Virus record (IMG/VR): IMGVR_UViG_3300046777_001511
Span: 1 to 64,000 of that record
DNA: 64,000 bases
From: a virus
Direction: 5' to 3' (one strand)
Shown here: positions 14,303 through 21,080 of the stretch, piece by piece
How the letters are laid out: each line of letters begins with the position of its first letter
Numbering within the stretch: position 1 is the stretch's first letter
The notes under the pieces: model-generated
What the model saw: only the letters and a program-made list of their open reading frames with translations
What the model was told of the DNA's origin: nothing
Database searches by the model: none
Position numbers and translations under genes: made by a program

Positions 14303-14812
14303 ATGAAAAAATTAATCACAACAGCTTTATTGTTAGCAAGGCTTACAGTTAGCGCACAAACTCCACTAGAAGAAAGATACGATGTATTTGACAGCATCTC
14401 TAGTGATGGAATTGATTTCATAGCAAAATTCGAGGGAGCATTTGTAAATTCTGAAAACAGAAATGATACAATTGTTGTTTACCCTTACATTTCTTACTAT
14501 GAGTTTGAAGGATTTAAAATCGAAGGCATTTGGCTTCATTTTTTGAATAAATTTGAGAAAGTAAAAAATGTTGATTTTATTTTTGAAAAAGAAACAATAG
14601 CTTTACATGCTTGCAAATCTCAGGATCAAACTAAATTTGATAAAAAATATATCATATCAGCAAACAGCAAAGTTAGTCCTGATGCTTTTTTTACTCCTCT
14701 ATATATGATTAACTTTAACGGAAAATCATATATTCCTATCAACAATGGCGATGTGTATTTTATATACATGCTTAATGTAATTGAAAATTTAAAGTCTAAC
14801 TGGTTAAAATAA
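14303..14812 (+). CDS. Secreted protein of unknown function, 169 aa
   Basis: A clear Sec signal peptide: MKK, a hydrophobic core (LITTALLLARLTV) and a VSA-QT cleavage site at about 18/19. The mature part is beta-rich (IVVYPYISYYEFEGFKIEGI, YIPINNGDVYFIYMLN) with no motif I recognise. Secreted early proteins are rare in phages and can act in the periplasm, for example in superinfection exclusion; that is speculation. It follows DnaB after a 58-base gap with its own leader motif and a possible promoter, so it may be expressed separately. Confidence 0.72.
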   Translation: MKKLITTALLLARLTVSAQTPLEERYDVFDSISSDGIDFIAKFEGAFVNSENRNDTIVVYPYISYYEFEGFKIEGIWLHFLNKFEKVKNVDFIFEKETIALHACKSQDQTKFDKKYIISANSKVSPDAFFTPLYMINFNGKSYIPINNGDVYFIYMLNVIENLKSNWLK

Positions 14813-14820
14813 TTAAAACA

Positions 14821-14830
14821 AAAACTATCA
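14821..14830 (+). promoter_or_regulatory. Leader motif AAAACTATCA
   Basis: Exact copy whose last A is the first base of the start codon at 14830, unlike the 3-base spacing of the others. Confidence 0.45.
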
Positions 14831-15168
14831 TGAAAACAGCAATTGAACTACAAGCCATGATTGATGCTTTAAGAATCAATATGGAAACAGAAGAAGGCAG
14901 AAAGATTGAATCTAACATTTGCCCTGAATGGAGCTTTAGATTTATGCCTGACAACAAAATTATCGTAGAATGTAAATATGTTTCTAAACATAAAGACATT
15001 AAGATTTTTTATGGCGACAATGATGAGCCGGGATGGAGAGAAGAAGTTCAGCATAGCGCTATGGCATTTGAATTTGAATCAGAAGATTTAGATACTTTTG
15101 TAGAGGAGGTTAGTAACATATTGTTTGATTTATTATTTATAAATTTAGGTTATGGGGAAATTATTTAG
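14830..15168 (+). CDS. Hypothetical protein, 112 aa
   Basis: An N-terminal helix (KTAIELQAMIDALRINMETE), a beta region (SFRFMPDNKIIVECKY), and an acidic end rich in phenylalanine and glutamate (FEFESEDLDTFVEEV). Soluble and acidic. It overlaps the next small gene by 17 bases. No family is recognised. Confidence 0.68.
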   Translation: MKTAIELQAMIDALRINMETEEGRKIESNICPEWSFRFMPDNKIIVECKYVSKHKDIKIFYGDNDEPGWREEVQHSAMAFEFESEDLDTFVEEVSNILFDLLFINLGYGEII

Positions 15169-15274
15169 TTTGTCAAGATCCATTGATTGGTGGACAAAAA
15201 AATCAGAAAACAGCGTTAGACAATCTTTTAACATAGAATTGTACATGAAGATTATTAAAATGAGAGGCTTATAA
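15152..15274 (+). CDS. Small hypothetical protein, 40 aa
   Basis: ATG at 15152 opens a short basic frame (MGKLFSLSRSIDWWTKKSEN, ending IIKMRGL) and overlaps the upstream gene by 17 bases. It ends right where the cassette-like island begins. Reality uncertain: it has no recognised family, but start placement and composition are reasonable. Confidence 0.4.
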   Translation: MGKLFSLSRSIDWWTKKSENSVRQSFNIELYMKIIKMRGL

Positions 15275-15336
15275 CGGTAGGCGGCTAAACGAGGTGGCTG
15301 ATTGACACCTTGAAACTTAATTAAAATAACGAAATT

Positions 15337-15576
15337 ATGAATACAGAAAAAACTTCATTAGAAAAAGAAAGTCAGACATCTTGTTTAGGTGCTGTTATAG
15401 GCTGTAAATTTTTTCTCATAATGGCTTTACAAAGAGGCTATAATGCAGATATACCACACAGACTATATTTAACAGAAGAAGATGCAAAAAAAGTCGCAGA
15501 TGAACACAATAGGAATTACGATGTAAAATGGGTTGTAAAAGAGGTGAAGTTCGATGAAAAAATTTATTGCCTATAA
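15337..15576 (+). CDS. Hypothetical protein of the cassette-like island, 79 aa
   Basis: No family recognised. Residues 45-73 (LTEEDAKKVADEHNRNYDVK, WVVKEVKF) resemble the ending of small proteins that adjust a displayed value by a table (DUF-like LTEEDA...HN), seen widely in mobile gene cassettes of Bacteroidetes (recalled). It is flanked by spacers with short inverted repeats (CGTTTAAACG at 15596-15605) and precedes the methyltransferase. Probably cargo, not a core phage gene. Confidence 0.55.
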   Translation: MNTEKTSLEKESQTSCLGAVIGCKFFLIMALQRGYNADIPHRLYLTEEDAKKVADEHNRNYDVKWVVKEVKFDEKIYCL

Positions 15577-15634
15577 CGTTTTGCAGCTTTGAGCCGTTTA
15601 AACGAATATTAATTTAAAACAATAATTAACGAAT

Positions 15635-15847
15635 ATGAATAACAAGGAAATAGAAAATGGCTTCAAAGGTGCTGTTAGCGGTAGTTTGAGGGAACAATCT
15701 CTTGAATGGTTTTTCGCAAAAAGTGAAATTGAGAAACACGATTTAAAAGACAAACACTTTCCAAACACACCAATACAGCATAGTAGGCAATGGGGATTTC
15801 ATTTCACTTTTGGTCAAATTGAGGAAATGTATGTTAAAGAACGGTAG
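15635..15847 (+). CDS. Hypothetical protein of the cassette-like island, 70 aa
   Basis: A small protein with no known family (NNKEIENGFKGAVSGSLREQ, HSRQWGFHFTFGQIEEMY). It is followed by the large imperfect palindrome at 15868-15939. Its position between repeat-flanked genes suggests acquired cargo. Function unknown. Confidence 0.5.
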   Translation: MNNKEIENGFKGAVSGSLREQSLEWFFAKSEIEKHDLKDKHFPNTPIQHSRQWGFHFTFGQIEEMYVKER

Positions 15848-15867
15848 CAAATTACCGCTAACGGATG

Positions 15868-15939
15868 GGTATTTGCGAAGTTGCCCTTGCAGATACTTCA
15901 AATTAAGCACAAATGTTGATGGGCAATTTTGCAAATACC
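15868..15939. repeat. 72-base imperfect palindrome
   Basis: Arms at 15868-15886 and 15921-15939 are complementary at 17 of 19 positions (GGTATTTGCGAAGTTGCCC and its partner), with a 34-base loop. It lies between two cassette genes and would fold into a long hairpin as single-stranded DNA or RNA, like the attC sites of integron cassettes. Confidence 0.6.
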
Positions 15940-15941
15940 TT

Positions 15942-15956
15942 GTTACCTGCTGGTGC
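15942..15956. repeat. Left inverted repeat flanking the methyltransferase
   Basis: GTTACCTGCTGGTGC matches the reverse complement of 16869-16883 at 13 of 15 positions. The pair brackets the methyltransferase gene. Confidence 0.5.
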
Positions 15957-16008
15957 GGTTAATTAGGACAAAACTTAAATACGGAGAACTAAAAAAACTT
16001 TTATTAAA

Positions 16009-16869
16009 ATGAGCAAAGGAAAAAAAGAAATATTGTTTGGAGATTGTTTGGACTTGATGAAAACCATTAATGATAATAGCATTGATTTGGTTTTTACATC
16101 ACCGCCTTACGCTGAACGCAGAAAAGCAACATACGGAGGCACAAATGAGAATGAATATGTTGATTGGTTTTTACCGATTGGAGCAGAGATAAAACGCATT
16201 TTGAAACCTACTGGCAGTTTCTTTTTAAACATAAAGCCACATACCAACAACGGAGAAAGAAGCCTGTATGTTTATGATTTGATTTGCCAACTGAAAAGAG
16301 AAACGGGCTTTATGTTTGTTGAAGAATATTGTTGGACTAAAAATGCTTTTCCAGGCAGTTTGAAAGGAAGGTTTAAAAATGCGTTTGAGCCGATATACCA
16401 CTTTACAAAAAACTCACCGAATAAAATCACATTTAACCCTGTGGCTTGCGGAACACCGATAAAGGAAGAAAGTATTGCAAGGACTTACAGAAAGCAATGT
16501 GGAGCACCTAAAAACGGAAGCGGAATGACTGGAATGAATACCACTAACATACGGAACTTAGGACTTGCAAGACCTTCAAATGTGATAAATGTGAATAACG
16601 TAAGCAACCAATTTTCAGATAAGCAACTACACCCTGCTACATTTCCCGAAGGATTGGTTGAGTTTTTTGTAAAATCATTTACGAATGAAGGCGATATTGT
16701 GTTGGACCCGTTTGGAGGAAGCGGAACTGTTGCTTTAACGTGTGTAAAAACCAAAAGACAATTTATACTTATGGAAAAACAAGAACAATATTTTGAACTC
16801 ATTAAAAAGCGGGTGGGAGATTTTAATAAAAGTTTTTTAACGGAACTTCCATTTGAAAACGAAATGTAG
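16009..16869 (+). CDS. DNA methyltransferase (beta-type, probably N4-cytosine or N6-adenine)
   Basis: 286 residues. Motif IV TSPPY (30-34) precedes the SAM-binding motif I DPFGGSGT (233-240), the order of beta-class amino-methyltransferases. SPPY is commoner in N4-cytosine enzymes than the DPPY of most N6-adenine enzymes, so m4C is favoured but not certain. The target-recognition region lies between (about 110-215). It probably modifies phage DNA to avoid host restriction. No cognate restriction enzyme is adjacent. It stands alone in a repeat-flanked island with codon usage richer in TTG leucine than its neighbours, suggesting recent acquisition. Confidence 0.9.
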   Translation: MSKGKKEILFGDCLDLMKTINDNSIDLVFTSPPYAERRKATYGGTNENEYVDWFLPIGAEIKRILKPTGSFFLNIKPHTNNGERSLYVYDLICQLKRETGFMFVEEYCWTKNAFPGSLKGRFKNAFEPIYHFTKNSPNKITFNPVACGTPIKEESIARTYRKQCGAPKNGSGMTGMNTTNIRNLGLARPSNVINVNNVSNQFSDKQLHPATFPEGLVEFFVKSFTNEGDIVLDPFGGSGTVALTCVKTKRQFILMEKQEQYFELIKKRVGDFNKSFLTELPFENEM

Positions 16870-16883
16870 CACTTGCAGGTAAC
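16869..16883. repeat. Right inverted repeat flanking the methyltransferase
   Basis: GCACTTGCAGGTAAC, starting at the gene's last base; complementary to 15942-15956 at 13 of 15 positions. Confidence 0.5.
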
Positions 16884-16893
16884 TTACTTCTTT

Positions 16894-16910
16894 GCGCTAC
16901 TTTATAGCGC
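16894..16910 (+). other. Hairpin at the end of the cassette-like island
   Basis: GCGCTA (16894-16899), five-base loop, TAGCGC (16905-16910): a perfect six-base-pair stem. The following bases are not T-rich, so it is more likely part of the island's boundary structure than an intrinsic terminator. Confidence 0.45.
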
Positions 16911-16931
16911 CTTATATACATAAATTACATT

Positions 16932-17501
16932 ATGAGCAAAAAACAATCAATATCCGAAGAAACATTATTAAAGATGGGACTTCATCGTAATGCTGATGGT
17001 TCCTACTCAAAAGCTAAAACAACATTGCAACCTCGCGAAAAAGAACAAGTAGTAGTTAAAAATAATGAGTTAAGAAAAATAACTATTACTTTGTTCGGCG
17101 AGCCTATGGCAAAACAATCTGTTAGATCCACAAAGTCAGGACACTTTTTTCAGCCTAAAAAATATGTTGACAAAGAAAAAGATTATAGGAATCAAATAGC
17201 TAAACAGCTACCAAAAGATTTTGTAATGTTTACAGAAGAAGCTAGGATACTTAAATTGCATTTTATTTATCCTCCATTAAAAGCTTTCCATAAAATAAAA
17301 GGACGAATGGAGCAAATAAGAGATGGAATATTGTTTCCAAAAACAACTAAGCCAGATGTATGTGATAACTTAAAAAAATTAGTTTTAGATTCCATGAGTA
17401 AATTAGTTTATTCTGACGATAGCATAATTTGGGCTGAAGATAATGTTAGGAAATTTTACGGAACAGGAGGATGTACCATAATTGAAATAGAAGGAAAATG
17501 A
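16932..17501 (+). CDS. rusA: RusA-type Holliday junction resolvase
   Basis: 189 residues. An N-terminal extension (1-48; SEETLLKMGLHRNADGSYSK) precedes the RusA core: ITLFGEPMAKQS (52-63), then KPDVCDNLKKLVLDSM (140-155) and VYSDDSII (159-166). Aspartates 142, 146, 153 and the 162-163 pair match the acidic metal-binding residues of RusA. The enzyme cuts four-way junctions formed during replication or recombination, resolving branched phage DNA before packaging. It overlaps the next gene by 4 bases in an operon with the UDG-like and NinG-like genes. Confidence 0.88.
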   Translation: MSKKQSISEETLLKMGLHRNADGSYSKAKTTLQPREKEQVVVKNNELRKITITLFGEPMAKQSVRSTKSGHFFQPKKYVDKEKDYRNQIAKQLPKDFVMFTEEARILKLHFIYPPLKAFHKIKGRMEQIRDGILFPKTTKPDVCDNLKKLVLDSMSKLVYSDDSIIWAEDNVRKFYGTGGCTIIEIEGK

Positions 17502-18178
17502 ATAAAGAGTGGTTAGACTTTATAAATGCTGAAATACAAAAAGACTACATGGTTAGTCTTAAATCTTTTATTGATTTCGAAAGACAATCTAATGTAGTTT
17601 ATCCTGCGGCAAACATTACTTTTAATCACATGAATTTTTGTCCATACGATAAACTTAAAGTAGTCATTATAGGAAATGCTCCATTTTGCGAAAACGTCAA
17701 CGATGGTCTTGCTTTTTCTGCCTATGGACACATTCATCCAGAAGATAACAAAAACATCATATACGAGGCTTTTAGGGATTATTTTAAGGCATGGAATAAT
17801 ACTAGCGAAATTAAAAACAAACTATACCCTACAGGACAATTAACTGAATGGGCTAAACAAGGAGTTTTACTGATTAATTCAATTTATACTTGCACCGATA
17901 AAGATAGATTTTCTCACAAGAACAAAGGATGGGAAACATTTAACGAAAACCTTATTGAAAAATTAAATGATTATCACTTACCATTAGTATTTATTAATAA
18001 GTGTACTATTAAAGATTATACTAATAAAATTAATCCAAGAAAACATTTAATTATTAATGGCAATGATGCTAATTGGTGCACTAAAGCTAATGAGTTTATT
18101 CGCAATAGGAAAGTACCAATAGACCAACAGCATCATCAGTTAAAGATTAATTGGATGACAAAGCCTTTAAATGTTTAA
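17498..18178 (+). CDS. Family 1 uracil-DNA glycosylase homologue, probably inactive
   Basis: 226 residues. The fold matches Ung: LKVVIIGNAPFC (53-64), DGLAFSAYG (69-77), VLLINSIYTC (123-132), then FSHKNKGWETF (138-148). The water-activating motif GQDPYH is here GNAPFC, so the catalytic aspartate is alanine (residue 61). The HPSPLS loop carrying the second catalytic histidine is replaced by INGNDANW (186-193). The uracil-recognition Asn (127) is retained. It therefore probably binds DNA or uracil without cutting, as in the poxvirus D4 processivity factor, or is degenerate. It overlaps both neighbours in the recombination operon. Confidence 0.78.
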   Translation: MNKEWLDFINAEIQKDYMVSLKSFIDFERQSNVVYPAANITFNHMNFCPYDKLKVVIIGNAPFCENVNDGLAFSAYGHIHPEDNKNIIYEAFRDYFKAWNNTSEIKNKLYPTGQLTEWAKQGVLLINSIYTCTDKDRFSHKNKGWETFNENLIEKLNDYHLPLVFINKCTIKDYTNKINPRKHLIINGNDANWCTKANEFIRNRKVPIDQQHHQLKINWMTKPLNV

Positions 18179-18593
18179 GCCCAATTATAACATCTGTGTA
18201 AATTGCAATCAGCAGCGATTAATCGTTGTCAAGAAGGGATTGTGTAAATTCTGCAATCAATCTAAAAAAGGTAAAACAAAAGTTAAAATAAAACCTAAAA
18301 AGAAATCCGGTGAACTAAATATGTTTAAAGAATTATCTGAAGAAAAACAAAACAATGTTTGTCAATGCTGCAAAACTTTAATCCCTAGTTTATCACCAAT
18401 TAATTTCAGTCACGTTCTCAGTAAAGGAGCTTATCCTTGTTATAGACTAGATAAAAGAAACATATTTATTGTTTGTGATAATTGTCATCATCAGTGGGAA
18501 TTTGGAGACAGGAATCAGCCTAAGTTTGCTTTTAAAAGAGACGTGGCTCAAATGCTTAAAGAGGAGTACTATAAAACAAAAAGCGGAAAATAA
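18171..18593 (+). CDS. Zinc-binding NinG/HNH-like protein
   Basis: 140 residues. Four Cys-x-x-Cys pairs: CVNCNQQ (9-15), CKFC, CQCC (63-66) and CDNCHHQW (102-109). Between the last two lies INFSHVLSKGAYPCYRLDKR, the HNH-like core pattern F-S-H-x-x-x-K-G...RLD..NI...C..CH of phage NinG-type recombination proteins. A basic linker (KKGKTKVKIKPKKKSG) joins the N-terminal zinc ribbon to it. Likely a DNA nuclease or structure-binding protein acting with RusA. The gene's stop lies in the terminator hairpin. Confidence 0.78.
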   Translation: MFKPNYNICVNCNQQRLIVVKKGLCKFCNQSKKGKTKVKIKPKKKSGELNMFKELSEEKQNNVCQCCKTLIPSLSPINFSHVLSKGAYPCYRLDKRNIFIVCDNCHHQWEFGDRNQPKFAFKRDVAQMLKEEYYKTKSGK

Positions 18594-18603
18594 ATTCCGC
18601 TTT
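18580..18603. terminator. Bidirectional terminator overlapping a stop codon
   Basis: AAAGCGGAA (18580-18588), loop AATAAA, TTCCGCTTT (18595-18603): a perfect 9-base-pair stem, A-rich upstream and T-rich downstream, so it can work on both strands. The TAA of the NinG-like gene lies in its loop. It separates the rightward early from the leftward late transcription units. Confidence 0.8.
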
Positions 18604-18667
18604 AAGTCAATTAACTAATTAAATTAAAATCTACTATGAAAAAACAAAGTACACAAATATAATCATT

Positions 18668-18982
18668 TTAGCACTTCTGCGTAGTAATTAATTTAGATTT
18701 TTCTAACAAAGTTTTCAACTCTGCTTCCGTTAAGCAAGTATAAGGAGTTACAACAACTATTTCTTTTTCTTCATTTATTTCATAATAAGGAAACTGATAG
18801 CATTGCATGTATTCTATATACTTAGCGGCTAAAACTAATTGACCGTTACAGCATTCGCAAATATCTTCACCGTATTGCTCTTTTGTCAATGTTTCAACTG
18901 ATTTATTAGCTAACCATGATTTAAGAACTAATATAGCATTTACTGTACTTGCTTGCAATTGAGGATTTACGTATTCTGGCAT
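18668..18982 (-). CDS. Fibre-associated cysteine-rich protein, 104 aa
   Basis: Last gene of the late unit. A helical N-terminus (NAILVLKSWLANKSVETLTK), a CECCNGQ cluster at about 42-48 and a helix ending in YIEYMQCYQF, then a beta end (IVVVTPYTCLTEAELKTLLE). The cysteine-rich helical part resembles the C-terminus of the virion protein at 20411-21064, so it probably belongs to the distal fibre. Exact role unknown. Confidence 0.65.
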   Translation of the reverse strand: MPEYVNPQLQASTVNAILVLKSWLANKSVETLTKEQYGEDICECCNGQLVLAAKYIEYMQCYQFPYYEINEEKEIVVVTPYTCLTEAELKTLLEKSKLITTQKC

Positions 18983-18992
18983 ATTCTATTTA

Positions 18993-19853
18993 TTAAGGAG
19001 TGTATGTGAATTTTCTTACAGCTCTAACCTCATACCCATCAGATTTTATTAACTGCTGAAATGTTGGATTCCCTAAAGAAGAACTAGGTCCGGTATAAAA
19101 TTGATAAGCTACTGTTCCGTCATCAGCATCGTTATTGCTAGTCCAATAAGAAACCTTATATCCTATTAAATCGTAAGGCGTTGGAGACACGCTTGCTAAT
19201 CCGCGATTAACTTCCCATCTGTTATTATAAAGCTTCCACATTTCATCTATTGCAGGCAAATACCAATCAGATTTTCCTCCCGATGTATAGTTAGCGCAAT
19301 CATAAGCTGCTCCACTTGTTGCTCCGGCAGTCATTATGGCGTTAGTATTAGATTCTCCATCCCAATTGCTAGATGCTCCTGTTATGTACGTGCCTTGAAG
19401 AGCAACATTAACCCATTCTGTAACAGAAGAAACATCTTCTAAAGAAACTATCAAATAATTTTGAACTGTTCCGTTTTCAGGAATACCATAAGCCGTAGTA
19501 GATAACCATCTATGAAATACTACTCCTGCTTCAGCAGATACATATTCGCCTATTTCGTACAAAAATCCTGCACCGCTTGGTCCCGGAGGCCCTTGAGGAC
19601 CAATTAAACTTGTAGGGCTTCCCCATCCACTAATCGTTTTTGGACCGTAAATTTCGTCCGTAGCAGTATTGATATAAAAATCACCAATTTCTCCCTGAAA
19701 CAATGGATCAGTAGTTCCGCTTAGTATCGTTCTACCATCTTCACCCGGTTCTCCCGGTTCGCCTTGCTCCCCTTGTATTCCCTGAATCCCTTGAGGTCCT
19801 TGAGGCCCAATGTCTCCTTTTTGGATTATTGTGTTACAATTACAATTTGACAT
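18993..19853 (-). CDS. Collagen-like receptor-binding fibre with DUF1566-like tip
   Basis: 286 residues. N-terminal CNCNTIIQKGDIGPQGPQG, shared with the next upstream gene, leads into collagen-like Gly-x-Y repeats (14-40 and a second short set at about 84-93). The tip (about 150-286) contains GGKSDWYLPAIDEMWKLY, YWTSN and a final VRAVRKFTY. This is the Lcl/DUF1566 fold, whose C-type-lectin-like pattern W-Y-L-P...E...Y-W-T-S is common in phage tail tips and bacterial surface proteins. It is a strong candidate for host-receptor binding. Confidence 0.85.
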   Translation of the reverse strand: MSNCNCNTIIQKGDIGPQGPQGIQGIQGEQGEPGEPGEDGRTILSGTTDPLFQGEIGDFYINTATDEIYGPKTISGWGSPTSLIGPQGPPGPSGAGFLYEIGEYVSAEAGVVFHRWLSTTAYGIPENGTVQNYLIVSLEDVSSVTEWVNVALQGTYITGASSNWDGESNTNAIMTAGATSGAAYDCANYTSGGKSDWYLPAIDEMWKLYNNRWEVNRGLASVSPTPYDLIGYKVSYWTSNNDADDGTVAYQFYTGPSSSLGNPTFQQLIKSDGYEVRAVRKFTYTP

Positions 19854-19863
19854 ATTCTATTTA

Positions 19864-20394
19864 TTAAGATATTCTTATTATACTTAAATCGCCTCTAAGA
19901 ATCATGGTAGAACTAGAGTTTCCGGGATTTGCATTTCTTTCATATTTCATCTTCACAACATCACCAGCAATTAAATCTTCTATCGTAAATATATCTACGC
20001 TTTGCCAAAATTCTTGACTTACATAAGTGTTGTAATTAAAACTTAGTAATTTTGCTCTCAATACAGTAGAAGGATTTTTAACCAAATTAACATATATGCT
20101 TCCAGCCACATCTGTATTTGCTGTAATTCTTAAATTACCAGAATAACAAATAATATATTTTCCTGTGTCTGCAACAGTAATAGTTAATTCGGTATCATTA
20201 TATATTGGACTTTCAGCCGTTATTAATGGTGTATAAAGAGCATTTCTTTCTATATAATTTGTTTCAGTATAATTTGCTCCCGGCTCACCTTGTTCGCCCT
20301 GAGGTCCTTGAACGCCTTGTGGACCTTGTGGGCCTACATCTCCTTTTTGAATTACTGTGCTACAGTTACAGCTACATCCGCAATTACAACTCAT
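19864..20394 (-). CDS. Collagen-like fibre with C1q/TNF-like jelly-roll end
   Basis: 176 residues. A cysteine-rich start (SCNCGCSCNCSTVIQKGD) and a Gly-x-Y collagen stretch (about 22-38) shared with the neighbour, followed by a beta-sandwich domain (about 55-176: ELTITVADTGKYIICYSG, GSIYVNLVKNPSTVLRAKLL). The C-terminal domain alternates strands like C1q/TNF jelly rolls, a fold known at the ends of trimeric phage fibres. Likely a second receptor-binding or decorating fibre on the same adaptor. Confidence 0.8.
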   Translation of the reverse strand: MSCNCGCSCNCSTVIQKGDVGPQGPQGVQGPQGEQGEPGANYTETNYIERNALYTPLITAESPIYNDTELTITVADTGKYIICYSGNLRITANTDVAGSIYVNLVKNPSTVLRAKLLSFNYNTYVSQEFWQSVDIFTIEDLIAGDVVKMKYERNANPGNSSSTMILRGDLSIIRIS

Positions 20395-20410
20395 TTTTGT
20401 ATTTTTTTAA

Positions 20411-21064
20411 TTAACATGATTTACAATTTCCTTTGCAAATTTCATTTGCTTTATCTATATTTTTTTGAGCCTTTTCCATGTAGCCCATGTTTGCTGAATA
20501 AATAGCAGACTTCAAATAAGCATCAGCTAATTGAGCAGTTCTAAAGTATCCATCGTCACATCCACAATCAGGAAGGTTTATGAATAATTTTTGTATGCAA
20601 CAACAAGCTCCACAAGTAGTTAATTGATAACTATTAGTGGTATAAATATTTTCTGATTCATCAACAATTGTATAATTTATTGTCCATGCCCCATCTATTA
20701 TCGAAGTGTTATCTTCATAATCCAAATAAGTTTCTTTTATTTCAAACTCGTTACCTACTGAAAAAGGAAACGATAAACTTGATACGTCCGATAAAATATC
20801 TACAACAGTTCCGTCTGGCTTAGTTAAAGTAGCCAATGTATAATTGTATGGGAAAAATTTGTCCCACTCAAAATAAAATACATAAGGAATTGTTGAGTTT
20901 GGAGGGTAAACTTTAATGGTGCAATTTGCAACATCTGTTGTATTTATGTTTGGACCACCATAGCCTCCGGGATTATCAACTGAATAATCTCCTGTGCTGT
21001 CTATAAAGCTAAATCCATAACATCCATCTAGTACTGTTACGGTTGATTTTAATTCTAATGCCAT
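20411..21064 (-). CDS. Virion fibre or adaptor protein, 217 aa
   Basis: A beta-rich first part (about 10-150: TVTVLDGCYGFSFIDSTGDY, NCTIKVYPPNSTIPYVFYFE) followed by a cysteine-rich stretch (TTCGACCCIQ) and a helical end ADAYLKSAIYSANMGYMEKA, NIDKANEICKGNCKSC. The cysteine-rich helical end looks like that of the 104-residue gene at 18668. It lies between the large internal proteins and the collagen fibres, so it may connect fibres to the tail. Function not otherwise recognisable. Confidence 0.68.
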   Translation of the reverse strand: MALELKSTVTVLDGCYGFSFIDSTGDYSVDNPGGYGGPNINTTDVANCTIKVYPPNSTIPYVFYFEWDKFFPYNYTLATLTKPDGTVVDILSDVSSLSFPFSVGNEFEIKETYLDYEDNTSIIDGAWTINYTIVDESENIYTTNSYQLTTCGACCCIQKLFINLPDCGCDDGYFRTAQLADAYLKSAIYSANMGYMEKAQKNIDKANEICKGNCKSC

Positions 21065-21080
21065 GTTTCAAATTTAATAA

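Noticed and set aside
15275-16931. True integron with an integrase
   Set aside because: No tyrosine recombinase is present and the palindromes lack clear R-box consensus at both ends, so only a cassette-like island is claimed.
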